DNA of 64,000 nt from Hippophae tibetana (GCA_037013495.1 CM072808.1:13617319-13681318), one strand, 5' to 3'. Shown: positions 1-13,715, counted from the stretch's first letter. Numbers and translations are program-made. Notes: generated from the sequence alone by a model not told the origin.

Positions 1-897
1 CCTAAGTTATTTTATTTATTGTTTTTTTAAAAGAAAATAATAAACTAAAGTTTTGTTTTTAATTTTTTAATTTTTTTAATTTTTATTTTTTTTAAAGATA
101 AAATAACATAATTAGTATTAACCAAAAGTGCTCCCATAAATGAATGGTGGTGCAAAGGCTCCTTAAAAATCATTCTCTTAGACAGAACAACGTTTTCAGA
201 AAAGACTAGTGCCACAAAGGCTTCCAAGAACTAGTCTCTTAGATCTTTACTTTTCATGCTATTAAGTTAATTAAGTTAAGTTAAGTAAAACTTTAAGTTA
301 ATAAAAATGTATGTTATATTAGTTAATGAAAATATAAGTTAATTAAGTTAAACAAAAATTAAGATAAAATAAAACTGAAAAAGGTAAAAGAAAATAAAAT
401 AAAAATAAAAATTGAAAATTTTTTTATTCATATTTTTTTATTTAAAAATATTAAAATTAATATTTAAAATAAATAAATAAAATTAAATCAAAACTCGAAA
501 TTAAATCAAAATGAAAATTTAAGTTTTTATTTTTTTTACTTCAAATTTCAAATTGTAAAATTATTTTCCTATTAAAGTTATAATTATAATTATTATTTTT
601 AAATTTGAAATTTGAATTTTTTTTATTTATGAACGCTAAATTTATTATTATTATTATTTTCCTTTTTTTAATTATTTAAAAAAAATTAAAATTTTTTTAC
701 TTCAAATTTCAAATTTCAAAGCAAAAATATTTTACTATTTACGCAATAATTATTATTAAAAAAATTTATTTTTTTCTTATGAAATTTGAAATTTGATTAT
801 TATTTTTTTTTGTTTTTTTAATAAAAAAAATCACAATTATTTACAACACAAAATGTTTTTTAAAATTTTGATAAATAATTTAAAAATGTTATTTCTT
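1..897 (-). other. AT-rich leader of a minus-strand Athila-type element
   Basis: This very AT-rich stretch contains many short imperfect repeats of the AAATTTGAAATTTG kind and has no credible coding frame. It lies on the downstream (element-sense) side of the tRNA-Asp primer-binding site at 898-914, so by position it is the untranslated leader of the element whose LTR starts at 921. The element continues to the left of the window. The short ORFs in it look like chance. Confidence 0.4.
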
Positions 898-914
898 CCC
901 CGGCAACGGCGCCA
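898..914 (-). other. Primer-binding site complementary to tRNA-Asp
   Basis: On the minus strand this reads TGGCGCCGTTGCCGGGG, the exact complement of the 3' end of plant tRNA-Asp with CCA. This is the known primer site of Athila-type Ty3 elements. It sits six bases from the LTR edge at 921, which fixes the element's orientation as minus. Confidence 0.8.
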
Positions 915-920
915 AAAACT

Positions 921-2124
921 TGATGAGGAAAAACTGGCATCGCCGATTCTACCAATACTTTGGTTTTATATTTATAAAACTCTCACAAGTGCACGAATGA
1001 TTTCGTAGAAAATGATACTATACTCACAAGGTCGATCTAAGGAAGGAATATATATAGTTTTTAATTTATTATTCAAAATTTTAAAAATGAAATTAAATCC
1101 TAATCATTCTGTCACGATATTTGAGTTTTTGTGTTTTTAATCTATTAACATAAAAATAAACATAAATATAGATTAAATAAACATTGATGCAAATTTTATC
1201 TGTTAAAATAGTGGAGTATTTATGGATATAATAACTAGGTTAATTATGCTTGCTCATATTATTTAGGTTATTAAAGATATAAATTGATATTTATTGATTC
1301 TCTCTTTTTTATATGAATACCACCTTTGGTGGGGTTAGACACTTTAAACTTTATTCAAGGTGTCCAAATTAAACCTAAGAATTTAATTATTCGAGTACTA
1401 ATTTTCAAGTTTTAAAATCACTGCTGAAAACATGTTGTCAATACATTTTCAGATAATAATTCTTATAAAAACATTTGAAATAGAGCTTCACTCTAACTAC
1501 TGGGCGATTGTACCAGCAAATAAAAGAGCAGTACTCTCTAACATTCTTAATATGAAATCTTGAGTAAAAATAAAATCAATTCATTTTAGAGATTTTTACC
1601 TATTTAATATTTCGTAAGCATAACAACCTTATTATTATATCATGTTTACAAACAGCCAGCAAAGTTAAATTTAATCATAGACAAATTAAATATAACATGT
1701 AAGAATAAAACATAAAAAATAACTATAAGAAAATAAAATCCTTACAGTTCTTTGTTGCTATTCTCGTTGCTGGAAAACCTCCAAACAAAATTTGCACTCC
1801 TATTTATTGAATCAAAAAGCAAATAAATTACAAAAACATAACTAGTTCTTCTCAAAAAGAGAAGAACTCTAAAACCAAGAGAAACTAACTAAGAAAAGCT
1901 TAAAAACTAAGAAATGAGAGAAAGAAAGAGAAGAGAAAATGTACTTTTAGGTGTGTTTAGTTATGAAGAGAATGAGGGTATTTAAAGGTGAGGATGTGAA
2001 GAAAAAGTGGGTGAAAAAATGATAAAAAATGGAAAAAAATGTGGAGTAGTGAATGATGATGTCATGTTGGTGTGGGAGCGGCAACGCGCGCAGATGAGCG
2101 TAGACTGGGCGCAGGCACGCGCGA
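921..2124 (-). mobile_element. Family-Y LTR, partial, of an Athila-type element
   Basis: The left edge TGATGAG is the inverse of the CTCATCA end seen in the other family-Y LTRs (17947-21598 and 60889-62927). The sequence tracks those copies closely, for example around the CCACCTTTGGTGG motif near 1320, the GAGAAGAACT stretch near 1858 and the TATA-like TTTAAA near 1980. A small GC-rich block (about 2078-2124) lies upstream of the promoter, as in the other copies. At about 2124 the similarity stops and family-X sequence begins. It is an old fossil LTR. Confidence 0.75.
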
Positions 2125-2726
2125 TGATTTATAAGACTTTTAATTTGTTTATTGTATTTGTGCTGAATAATTTTGATTATTGGAAAATTTATCAAATGAT
2201 TTGTGACACTTAAATAAACTTGGAAGAGCCATTTTTGTGTATATTGCTCATGGATAGAATAACATGTATATATGAAGGATAAGAATATATCTTTATCGTA
2301 TGTATGGCCATTTGAGAACTTAGAACGTAATGAGTCTTGGTGAATTTAATTCTCATAGGAATATAGTGAATTAATTTTGCGAGGTGTGTTTATACGGAGG
2401 TCGGAAGAGATGTGTGGATAAAATTAGAAGTTTTCGGTTGACATATTAAATTTACTAAAAAAATATAAATGAAGAGAAAATAATATGATTCGAGTGAATT
2501 AATTTGGTGAAAAACTGGAATCCTAGATTTCTTTTATTTTGTTATAAAATTGTTTAGTTAACTTGTTCCAAATCAACGATTATTTTGGATAAAATCAGAG
2601 TGAAATAATTTTAGTACTCAACGAACTATAGTAACAAATCTCCGTGGGAACAATACTTTACTTATCATATTATTACTTGTGACCGTGTATACTTGTATGT
2701 TTTATGTTCTCATAAAACAGACAACA
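2125..2726 (+). mobile_element. Family-X LTR fragment (3' part)
   Basis: This piece matches the reverse complement of the X LTRs at 18256-20115 and 26439-28408. It includes the AATAAACTTGGAAGAG segment, the TCTCCGTGGGAAC segment near 2640 and the terminal GTGTATACTTG, and it ends in CAACA at 2726. Only about the last 600 bp of the LTR are present. It abuts the family-Y LTR directly. Confidence 0.65.
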
Positions 2727-3984
2727 CATATCTATAGCTTTCTATTCATTGCTTTTGTTGTATTAAATTAATCTGTATACTTCCTGAATAATTTATATTA
2801 CCTATGCATTTTAACTGCATGTGAGTTTAGTGCGAGTTTTTAAAGAGTTAGTATCTCTTTATTCTAGTAGTGTAAGAGATGTTGGACTCTTTCTCTTGAT
2901 AAGATGTGTTTTGTTTGATTGCATACTGTCAAAGTACAATTATCATTTATCAAATATGTTCACATATATGAGATCTTGAAAATCCTTTATAGCTTTTCTA
3001 TATGTATGATTGTTTTTCATGCTATATGATGTTTACTATGTTTATATATACTACTAACCTGGATAGAAGCTTTTGAGGCACACCATTACTAGTACGTTTA
3101 TCGTAGTTTATTCTTCCTTACTATTGGAAGTTTTTGTTGTATGTTGAATGGGGCATGTTGTTTTGTACTTTTGTTATGTTATTTGCTTAATTCACATTTG
3201 TTAGGTCGGCTTAGCATAATTGGTATAGAGCTCATGAAAAGATTCCATGGGTTGGTGTCTCCATCCCTCATATAGGTCCAGGTTACCTATTTGAGTCGAA
3301 AGAATAATTGACCTTTTTTGTGTAATTGTTCCTACATATGGAAATCTCAAAAGTATAAAAAGTGCTAAGTCATTTCTAGCTTCTAAGGCCAATCGATGGT
3401 ACACTAACAAATCTTGTCAATATCTTAAATTTTTTATTGCAAACATCACCAAAATGATGGTATGGCTTAGAGGAACTAGATGGTCACTTGTGGTAGAACT
3501 CCTTGGCTAGAAATATGTCAGCTTGAAGTGCTCTTAATAGAGACAAGCTTAGTAAAGGGTACTAGACATATGGGTGTCAGCTAAATCATCATCGATAGGG
3601 ATATACTGACTAGAACATCATTGCTCAGGCTCTTGTCGGATGAGACTCTATCATGTACACCTCTGCCACATAGAACATCATTGGGCACACCTTCATGTGT
3701 CCCTCACTCGATCACCAAGCCGTGCAAAGCCCCTCAGTTCATCTCCATCCCAGTGTACACCTATGGTTGATAGATCCACCCTTAGTGGTAGGATAAATAG
3801 CCAAGTATAGCTTCCAACTTATATATGGGTGGAATTCATTTAAGAAAAAGGCTTTAGGGAGTTAGAGAAGTCCTTTCACTCAAACATTTTCTACACAAAT
3901 TAGAAAATTCTACTAGGTATGATCGATAGTATCAAAAGTGAAAGACACCATGTAACTCCAAGGTTGACTACAAAAGTATCAACT
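2727..3984. other. Unassigned decayed retroelement-like DNA
   Basis: No gene is visible. A TGGTATAGAGC stretch at 3221-3231 resembles the initiator tRNA-Met primer site TGGTATCAGAGC, so part of this region may be an LTR edge with leader, but the match is imperfect. The more GC-rich stretch about 3200-3800 reads like internal retroelement sequence without any open frame. Confidence 0.25.
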
Positions 3985-4740
3985 TATACTTCAACATGAC
4001 ATCCTAATTGGGAGTTCGATTAGAAATCTAAACACACCTCTAGTGATAGGAAGCCACTATTCACATTTTGAATGACTGAAAACGGCTAGAATCGTTTGCC
4101 TGGATAAGTAAAATAGCACACTACAATGGGCCCAATGTCCCCAGTGTGATTAGAAGGGTTATGAACCCATATATCAATATAATTACAACTTACCCATTTG
4201 ATCAAGGGCTAAAAGGCAGAGGGACTGATTTTTGGTGTTAATTAATACATTCCACATAGAGAATAAAGAATGGCCCTAATTTGTAAAAAGCCTTACGGGC
4301 TAGCCTAGTATACATTGAGTTATCAAATAATCATGACTATTAGATCATTTCAATAAAGAGATAAATGGCTACCAATTATCTCCAAATTTCCAAAAATAAT
4401 AATTACAAAGAGATAAATATGATACTACAATAAGTCTATCTACATGGGTAAATGATATATATAAATTTACTTCTATTTCCTATTTTTAATCACCAATATA
4501 CACATTCACATATTATCTAACTTCTCTTGCATAATAGAGAACAATAACGATAACACTCTTTCCTATTCATCACAAAACGAGACCTAGATCTCCTCTATTT
4601 TCTAAAATCTTATTATTGACTTAAACATCAGAAGATAAAAGGCTACCACCATCCATATGTTTGAGATCCTAACGAGTTCTTTATCTCACAAATCCATGAA
4701 GACCAATCATACATTATGTTGAGAAAAATTGATATAAATA
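3985..4740 (+). mobile_element. Decayed Tat-like LTR fragment (family W)
   Basis: This stretch is alignable by eye with 32690-33430. Shared landmarks are the GGAGT(C/T)NGATT segment, the CAATAAAGAGATAAA segment and the ATTATTNACTTAA segment near 4614. An ACTTAAGCATCGGAG-like motif near the 3' end is common in LTRs of plant Tat-lineage Ty3 elements, so I infer that lineage. No coding sequence remains, and edges are approximate. Confidence 0.45.
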
Positions 4741-7424
4741 ATATCAATAAATAATATGTTTAATATCTAGCTTTGACCTATAATAAAAATGAATATGTAT
4801 CTTTTAAATGACTTAAGGATCCATGTTCTCATTTTCTCACTTACATTTGTTGCATTTTGGCTTTTCCTTCTAACTATTATATTTTCTTTGTACAAACATT
4901 ACATGATTCATATATTAGATTGTCTATATTTTGTAAAGGTAAAATAACAAGTAAATTTTACTACTTGCTTTGGACTTAATGAACCAATTAAGATATCATG
5001 AATAGCTATTTGGGGTTGAAATGTTGGTAGTAGTATTGAAAGAAAAGCTTCAAATTTTTACATATCGTAGTTTTTGTTTAAAATGAAAGAAAAATTATGA
5101 TAGGACAAGAAAAATGATAAATGTGCCATTGTTTTAGCTTTTGAACTTCTGGTACGTATGGATTAACATAAGTTATGAATTTGAATTTTGATTGTATTTG
5201 GTGTATCCCTCGACATAAAGGAAAAAAAAGTAAGCCATATATACATGCTAATAATTTTTTTAAAGAAGAAAAGAGTAAAATTCTACGATGATCTAATGTA
5301 AAATTTGATAATGGATTAAGTGATGGTTCATGATGCATGCTTCCATGGATGTTTTCAAGCATGAATCTTCATCTTTTGTCATCTTGTCCCATAGTATCAC
5401 TTTAGATGCCAAATTTATATAAGTAATGCATTGTTTAAATAGTTAGTTAATTAAATATGGGTTAAATATTTTGTATTTAAAAATAAATGAAGATTTTATC
5501 AATCATTTATCATAGTCAAGTCATGCCTTTTGCATCTAAAAGTAGACACCAAATATTTCACACAAGTAACATATCCATTTTCATCTGAAATTTATTTATT
5601 GAATGTTCAATCCAATTTTTACACTCTTTGTGCTCACCACTAAGCTGTTGATCTTGATCCTAAAACAGATAAACAAACACTTAGAAGGATATCAAAAATG
5701 TCAAATTCACTCTAATGCCTACGTTAATACTCTAAGAGAGTTTTAACTAAAATAGTTTAGAGATAAAAAAACTTGTGCTTAGGATTGCATACTTTATAAC
5801 TATATAGAGAGACTATTTATAGAGAATGAACTAATACAGATAAGTTCTAAGGAGATATATTTAAATCCCTTACTATATAATAATATTTAATTATTAATTA
5901 TATAATTATATTATAGAGGGAATATAGTTTGGATATGCATTTTGTTCAAATTCAAACTTACTAATTGTGCAGCCTGACCATGAGCTAGTTGTACCTCTTT
6001 TGACCAATCAAAGGGTGTCATATATACCTAGTAAAATTTCTCCTAACATTATCCTCTAGGCCTCCTTGGTCGTCTTTGTCGAGCTAGATGATCTAGCTAC
6101 TTCACCTGGGTATGACAACATAGTTACATCATGTTAGGAATGTCTTAATTATATATTCAGTCAATATCTCTAATCACTCTACACAGTTTCATTCTTGGCA
6201 TCTTAAGCTTTCCAACAATTTTCGACAGAGTACACGACTTGGTATACGACCTAGGTAAGGAGATAAAGACTCATAAAGGACTCATACCTAAATTACAAGG
6301 AATAGAACGGTACAACACTTATACAATTCAAACAGCAGAAGAACAAACAATATAATATCAAATAAATTAAACTTTAAAATAGATATTATATTCAAAAAGA
6401 AAGTAGGTAAATAACAAACGCTATCTAATCAAAGTTTATGCTAATAGTATGTTGAAATATATACACCTTAAACTTAGATGGTACTAACACAAAATCAGAT
6501 CATGCATAATAATCAATATAACAAGGTAAATTCATATAATGGTCGTATCTATATGGTGACATCCTCGAGTTTCTTAAGACAACCACCCAACAACAAATAA
6601 TTCACTAAACAGTAAACAAGTCACGATACTAATAGACAATAAAACTATTATTACATCTATCCAAACTACCTACTATTACTCTTCATTTGCTACTTCCGCA
6701 AATGTTTGGTTCGACACTCAAACTCGGCTGTCCTCCGTAGCCAACACCACCCAATGTGATGTGATTGGAAACTAGTGATCAGTAACAGTAATTGTTTCAA
6801 CTCACAACCTTATGAGACACACAATTCACTACTAATATCAAATAATGTATAAGAGACACATAGTCAAACCACATACTCACATAGATTATGATTCGATTGC
6901 TAAACTCACAAAAATGACCTATTCTTAAATATAAGCTCTCCAAAATAATTTCAAAATCATATGTAAATCTCAAGGTGTATTTTGGTAGAATTTCAACTCT
7001 TGAACAAGGGATAACAAATAAGAGCACTGAGTGAAATATTTATACGGCTCAATTCTGCCATCTCGTTGGCCACTTTACCAACCACGATAGCGAGGGTGGT
7101 GGAAAGCTTGTTGGCAAGGTGCTAAAAATTTAGATTTTTTCGTTTCCAAAAATACCGAGTACTATCCATAAATATCCACACCAAAAAGATGCCAAAAACC
7201 ACAAGTACTTTACCCAGCATGCATACTATGAAAACTAACCATATGGTATGTATAAACATTCTTGTATACAAAATGTACCTAACTATGTGTGTATGAATTA
7301 CCAATCCGCAGTAACTATCTTTACACAAAGGAAGAAAAAACACTAGGTAAAATAATAGATATTGTATATTGTACACGAGAAGCCAACACACAAACATAAG
7401 TTCAAAGGGACTTGCATTCCCCCT
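4741..7424. other. Long AT-rich stretch, probably 3' LTR of the neighbouring Copia in part
   Basis: No gene or clear terminal repeat was found. Because a purine-rich tract of a minus-strand Copia element lies at 7425-7440, its 3' LTR should occupy some of the sequence just left of it, but I could not find the edges. The small ORFs at 5078-5362, 6797-7027 and 7122-7585 lack any recognisable motif. Confidence 0.25.
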
Positions 7425-10400
7425 CTTTGGCTTTCTATGTCAAAACATCGCATAACTAGATACATAAACTTATCAAGCATGAGATGATCATGAAGATGTC
7501 CATTAGTAATTTTTTCCCATGAAAAACACAACGATACACACCAAAACCTAAAAGACATACCTACTCTATGTGCATCCATCTCCACGAATCAACTCAACCA
7601 GTCCTTTGTCACTTATAAACATGAGGAACTCATCACCACTACACATAGCTCATCTGAAGCTCGAAGATTTATCTTTTGCACTTGTAACCTGAACATATGA
7701 AATAAACACATACCTTATGAACATATTGTGCAGAAACATGTAGGCAACCCATATGTGTTACTCATACATAGGTACACTATGATAAACAATTAAACACAAG
7801 AAAAATACACAACTTTTCCTAACTTTATGCATAACTCCTCCTCAATGCATGCAAGTCAGACAATAATATTAGCGTAATCCTACACTCATAACCCATGCAA
7901 TAACAACATGGCAACAAAAATATAGTTGTGTTTAACTTTTCCCCCCTTTTAACATAGAAAAGTCAAGAGAACACCCCTATATGAGGGAAAGATGGCATAC
8001 AAATATGCTATAATCCTAACACTAATGCAATGCATCACGTAAGATTAAAGTAAAGATGATAAAAAGTACCACATGTTTATAGGGAAACAAACTCTAGTAG
8101 GGTAGGAGCATATAGCAAGCAACAAACGAAATGTATGTACAACCAAAGATAAGTACATGTAGAAAATATTTCAATCTACCCAAGAAAACATATGACAAGA
8201 GAGAAGCATGTAAGAAGAAAGTAGAAGCGGAGAAACATAGGCAAACATATGAAACAAGATATTGCATACAATGCATGCAAAATGTCATACTAATAGTCTT
8301 ATTTATGCATAGTTCATATAAAGTGATGAAAACTAAGACACGGAAGCATCATATGAATGTATATCATAATAAAAACTCATAAATAGGACAAATAATAGGA
8401 AGTAAAATGAACATAGAGCTCTCACCCTAAAAGTATGCATGTGATACAATAAACATGTTATGAATTCTACTCGCAAACACCCTTAACACAGAAACATCTA
8501 CACATAGTAGGCAACAAAAAAGGGAAGCAAACAAAGCATGTTCAACAAATGAGAGGGTCCATAAAGAATAAACATTACATTCAACACAAATATCCATATG
8601 TCTATCAATTCATGATGCATTCATGTAAGGGTATGACTAAATTTTTTATGACATACATTGTGTATTATATGCAAAATTTGTTTACTTCATATCCTATCAT
8701 GATATACTTATGCAAACCAAGCAAATCAAAAATATAGATTCAAGTTAAACTGAGCTTTATATGTCCTCCATTAGTCTAACACTACCTCAATTTACTCATC
8801 ATCTTTTCACTTTTTTTCTTTTTTTCTTTCTTCATCTTTCCATTTTTTTTGTTTTAAATTCATTAATCAAACTTCAATCTATTTTATTTTTTTTATTCTC
8901 CCTTTAATTAGAAACCAAGATGGAGAAACTAATAACCCAAAACAAACAAGCTTAATAAAAGGTGGAAGAGGTAAGTGGGAAAGAATATTTCGACTAAGCT
9001 AGTATTTAGGATTAGGAAAATAAATGGATAATATATAGACCCAAATAAGGGAGGCTAAGGATATGAGAACAATGGTGGCAAGAAGGGAACAAACGATTCA
9101 AGGATGGCTTAAATAATCGTTCTAACCAAGCAGTATCAAGAATTTTGCCTTGAGAAACACTAAAGGTGGATTTTAGAGATTGTTAGAAAAATACAAATCG
9201 CAAGAGATTCACATAAACTTTTCAAAATAACCATACAAATTTATAAAGATATAGCATATGCAAAGAAAAGATGTATTTCTAATAAACGAATAAGAACAAT
9301 TTAGCCATTCATGCTCTCAAGGAATACACATGTCAAAACATCACACTTTAATTTAGGTCAAATGTATGCTAAACATATAACAAAATGATCCTTCTAAAAT
9401 TTATTTTACATAAAATAGAATATAATAAAGAAGACCTATCAGTCTCAAGGAATGCAAAAATGATAACTATCAAGAGAAAGATAAGGAAAGTCTTAAGGTA
9501 GAACAATGCCTAAGAAGAGAGAAAAAATGCCTAAAAAGAGAAAACAAAACTCACATCATTGCTAGTTAGAAGAATGGAAGGAGCTGACTAACTAGTGAAT
9601 ATCATAAGTAACATCCCTAAGAGAAAGAAGAAGTAATATAAGTTACTAAACTACATAACAAGCAAGAAAGACACGGGTTCCAATATAAAAGCAAGAAAAA
9701 TACTTAGATAGAGACAACAACACAAACAATAGGGTTGTTACCAAAACACACAAGATAAACATGATATTGCAAGTATGTCAAAAGTCCCAATGATAGTTAT
9801 AAAGTCTAAATGATATACAAATGCACATGAAAAACAAGAGTAAGCATAGAAAATTGAAACACTCATGAATATATGTTTGTAAAATCATCATAGTTAACTT
9901 CAAAGAAAACAACTACAATATAGTAGAAGGAAAGAAGATAAAAGAGGGATATAAGCTAATAAAAGACAAACATGAAAACAACATACAACATGCTAGGTGT
10001 AGGAATGAAGAACCTAATAAAATAGATGAGATACATACTATATGACATGGCATATGCATGATAAGAGAGAAAAAGTTATAATCATAATACTTTGACTATA
10101 TGAAGAACATATGACATGATGCATATATAAAAATCCATTGAAAAAAGGCAGGCAATATGCATAGCAAATGCATATAAGGGACATACTAAAGGAACTAGTA
10201 TATGAGAAAGCTAGTAGACTATCAAACAAACATATAAGACAACAAATATGACAATTAATATACTATGCTTGCCAAGGAAACAATAAGAGAGAGTCTGGAA
10301 GAAGTGTCAAATAAATGAACACAAACAAAAGACATATATTCACATATAGAAAAAATGACAAACAAAAAGGGAAAAAATTAAGCAACTCAACCCCAACAGG

Positions 10401-12305
10401 TCACCTAAAAATAATGATCAAACTGCATTTGTTTAAAGAATTTGTGAGGGAAAATAGAGCTAGGAGATAGTCTCTGACTCATACGAGCATGAGATGTATA
10501 TGGAACTCTTGATCTATTTAGTTTTTAGTTTTTAGAAAATTCAATCAAGTCATCCATACAAATCGAGCGAGACGAACTTCTTCAGGTAGATTTATTTCTT
10601 TCTGCTTTGTGTCTTAGGTCCATAATGTAACCTACAAGAACATTCTTGAATGAGCCACAATAGCTACATCCTATCGAAGGAGATGGATAAGAGCATTATG
10701 AAGAGTTTTGAGACATACTTCTCACTTATCTAAGACATTACCTAGCAATGCCTCAACAATAGCAAGTATGAACTGTGAAGTTGGGAAAATGGGGTCCTTA
10801 ACTCGATAGCAATGGTCGAATGAACTAGTTTATTCTCTCGTATATTGAGTTTTTCTTTAAGTGTCGCAACCAAGTCTTCATTTTCTCTAAGGAAGGATTT
10901 AAGATAAGAGGTCAAATTATTAAGAATCTCAACACTCTTATGTAGTTCCTCAATCTTAACATCCTTTTCCATAAGAGAGTCAGTCAATGATCCTTTGAAC
11001 CCTCAATAATAATTATTTTCCATTTAATTCTTCAAATTAGGAGCAATCATAGAATTAACTAGAGATATTGAGTAGCTTTACCACAAGTAATAACCATTAA
11101 CTATTCCTTAAGCTTTTTAACTTCCTCATTATTTGCATTAAACTTTTCCAGTAAATCATTATACATTTTTTGAATGACCTTACCCCTGCTTATGAGATCA
11201 AGTTATTATTCATCAACATAGGACTTTTTTTCCTCTAGAGTTTTCTTCAACACCTTGAACGTGAGTTCTTTTTCCTTAAGGCTCTTTATAGCCTTTATCT
11301 TATCATTTTTAAACTGAGTATGCTCCAAAAGTAAAGCATTGTAAGAATCAAGAAATTCACCTTTTTCATCTTTGAATTCATCGTCTTTAACAGTCTATTC
11401 TTGAATATCTAAGGTAGTCTTCGAAGGATCAATGATACTACTAGAGGCAACAAAAGCCATAAATTTAGTATCATTTTTATCATCACTACTCGTATTGTCT
11501 GAAATAGTGACCTCGACTTTCATTACACATTTTTTTGTGCATTTTAATCTCTAAAAGTACTGAGCAAGAATGTGTCCTTGCTTTCCATATTCAAAGCACC
11601 TTATTTTATTTAAGTAACCTTTACTTGGTTTCTCAAAACCATTTTCTGAGTCTTCATCATCTCTAGTTGATTTTGAGGTTTTGGAATCTCTTCCAATAGT
11701 CTCAAAAGAAGGTTTCTTCTTCCTGAAAAACTGGTAAATCTCTGAGTAAGGAATGTCATTTCATCCTCATTAGGGTCAAAATCAGCATTATCATAACCAA
11801 TGTTACACACATTGTTGATTGGTTCACTTCTCTTAGTAGTCTTGAAGGCTAAGATTTTTCCCTTTTCTGAAGCAATATGTTCTTATCTTAGTAAAAGGTG
11901 ATGCAATTTGAAGACTAGCAAGTCACCAACTAACTCATTAATAGTAAGTTCACTTGGCTTGTACATGGATTCAAGCATAGTAAATTTGGTGTGAAACTGA
12001 TAGGGTAAGCTAGTGATGATTTTCTCAATATTCTTTTCCTTACTAATAAGTTTACCTAAGTTGTAGGAATAATTAACATTGTTGGAAAAACGAGCATAGA
12101 ATTTGTCAAAGGTTTCATCCTTTTGCATGATAAAGAATTCAAAATCTATATTTACCTTTAAAATTTTGGACTTTCTTACGGCTAAAGTATCTCCATGAGT
12201 GGTCCCTAAGATGTCCCATGCTTGTTTTGAATAAGTATAACTTTGAATATTTTGGTATTCATCTTGCAAAATAGCCTTGATGATTACATAAAGGCCATTA
12301 CTATT
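7425..12305 (-). mobile_element. Decayed minus-strand Copia element, SIRE-like
   Basis: The element reads right to left. Gag remnants lie at 10742-12305, followed by about 3.3 kb of A-rich sequence without recognisable pol. A polypurine tract CCAAAGAGGGGGAATG lies on the minus strand at 7425-7440. A gag with a long coiled-coil tail and a long non-coding 3' part fits SIRE-type Copia elements, but the lineage is inferred. It is an old, broken fossil with many breaks. The right side is cut by LTR-like sequence starting at about 12306. Confidence 0.5.
10742..12305 (-). pseudogene. Copia gag remnant (UBN2-type)
   Basis: The frame at 11883-12305 encodes a Copia gag core, with motifs such as AWDILGTTHGDT, KDETFDKFYARFSN and ITSLPYQFHTKFTMLESM. 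A zinc-knuckle-like CFECGKQGHILAQ is encoded near 11560-11600, and an acidic, coiled-coil-rich tail runs down to about 10742 (for example VKIEELHKSVEILNNL). This is virus-like capsid protein of a retrotransposon. It is broken and not expected to be functional. Confidence 0.6.
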
Positions 12306-13440
12306 TGATCGGTGCAAAATCGTAATTACATAGTATCATAGTTTTATAATAAAGTGATAAAAAGAGTATCATCCTCAGGGATTAGTAACTTATTTTTGAC
12401 GAATATCAAAATTATGCTAATATCAATTTTATCTAGACAAATCACTAAATTCATTCTAATTGGAATTTTAAATAAAATAAATTTAAAGAAAATGCACAAA
12501 AGAAAAGAAAGATATTGTTCAAAGATCAAATTAATGGAAAGAAAAGTTCTAGGAAATTGATTTCACCTAATCCCTCACTATGATTTACTCATCTAGTCAA
12601 TTGAATTTAATTCTCTTTGTTTATTAGTAATATCCAAAAAAAACCATCCAAAAGCCTCTTTAATTAGTCAATTGCAGAATATTCTTGTTCATCAATTTAC
12701 ACAAGAGTATGTAATTTAACAAAACAAGAAAGCATTAAGACTAATGATTTTAATACTACATAGGTTCATATAAGTCTTTCGATCTTTATATTCACCTATG
12801 CTTAAATATTCCAAATATATCCTATAATTCCCTCTTTCAACAATAAATCATAATATTAAAATCATCTAATTAATAGCTAATTAATTAGAAGCATTAAACT
12901 CAGAATAAATCAGACAAACGTGAAAAAATATAATTCAAATTAATATAGAAAATCAAGTATAGTTTAGAATTAAATTACATCTTTTTCCTAGAATAAAGAA
13001 AAATTAGTTCATGCTAAAAATTAAATTTAACATAAACAAATTCACTAAATTTTTTTTGCGAGGAATTGAAGGAAAAGTATATCGCAAAAAGAATCTATTT
13101 TTGCGTTTTCCTGTTGTGCTCTAATATATTTTTCTCTAATTTGCATCTTTCTTCTTAATTAGTTCTTGTTCCTACCTAGACTTTTTTTCTTTCTCTTCTG
13201 TGTGTGCCCCTCTATTTTTTTCCTCTGGTGACTCCTTTTTTTCAATTTTGCGTAGTCTCTAGCAGTTTTTTTGTTCTCCTCCTTAGTTTTTCTTCTACAC
13301 TATCCCTTTGATATATATAAACCTTTCCTCTCCAGCCACCTTTATTCCTTTTTTCTGCTAACCTCCTTCTTTATATATATATTTATTAGAAAAATCTTAA
13401 TTTAATTTTTTTCCCGGTGCCCTCCTTTTTTTATTATATA
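12306..13440 (-). mobile_element. LTR-like block inserted beside the Copia gag
   Basis: The block starts with TGATCGGTGC exactly where gag similarity stops. Its layout resembles Athila-type LTRs in reverse: a CATCCTCAGGGATT segment near 12370, then AT-rich sequence, then a TATATATAAA run near 13310. I could not find a convincing right edge or target duplication, so it may extend further right. It could also be part of a different repeat. Confidence 0.3.
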
Positions 13441-13454
13441 TATATATTAGAGAA

Positions 13455-13715
13455 ATCTAATTTAACCCTAAACCCCAACCCCAAATATAACTCTAAACCC
13501 AAATCTCAAATCCTAAAACCCAAAATTCCAAAACCCAAAATCCCAAATCCAAAAAATCTAAACCCTAAATCCTAAATCCCAAATCTTAAAACCCTACACC
13601 CTATTTAGAACAATAATAACTTTAACCCTAAACCTTAACCCACAAATATAACCCTAAACCCTAAATCCTAAATCCTTAAATCCTTAAATTCCAAATCCCA
13701 AACCTCAAAACCCTA
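13455..13715. repeat. Degenerate interstitial telomere-type repeats
   Basis: Two related blocks (about 13460-13610 and 13620-13715) are built from CCCTAAA, CCTAAAT, CCCAAAT and CTAAACC units. These are variants of the plant telomere repeat CCCTAAA. The blocks share a start of the TTTAACCCTAAACC kind and each ends near ACCCTATTTAGAA, so the array itself appears duplicated. There is no gene here. Confidence 0.7.

Noticed and set aside
3201-3300. A tRNA-like or SINE-like stretch (GGCTTAGCATAATTGGTATA)
   Set aside because: An A-box-like word is present but no convincing B box at the right distance or cloverleaf. It is better explained as a decayed retroelement primer-site region.
8094-8737. Small ORFs on both strands (62-83 codons)
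   Set aside because: They are composed of low-complexity AT-rich codons, lack any motif and lie in the non-coding part of a decayed Copia element.
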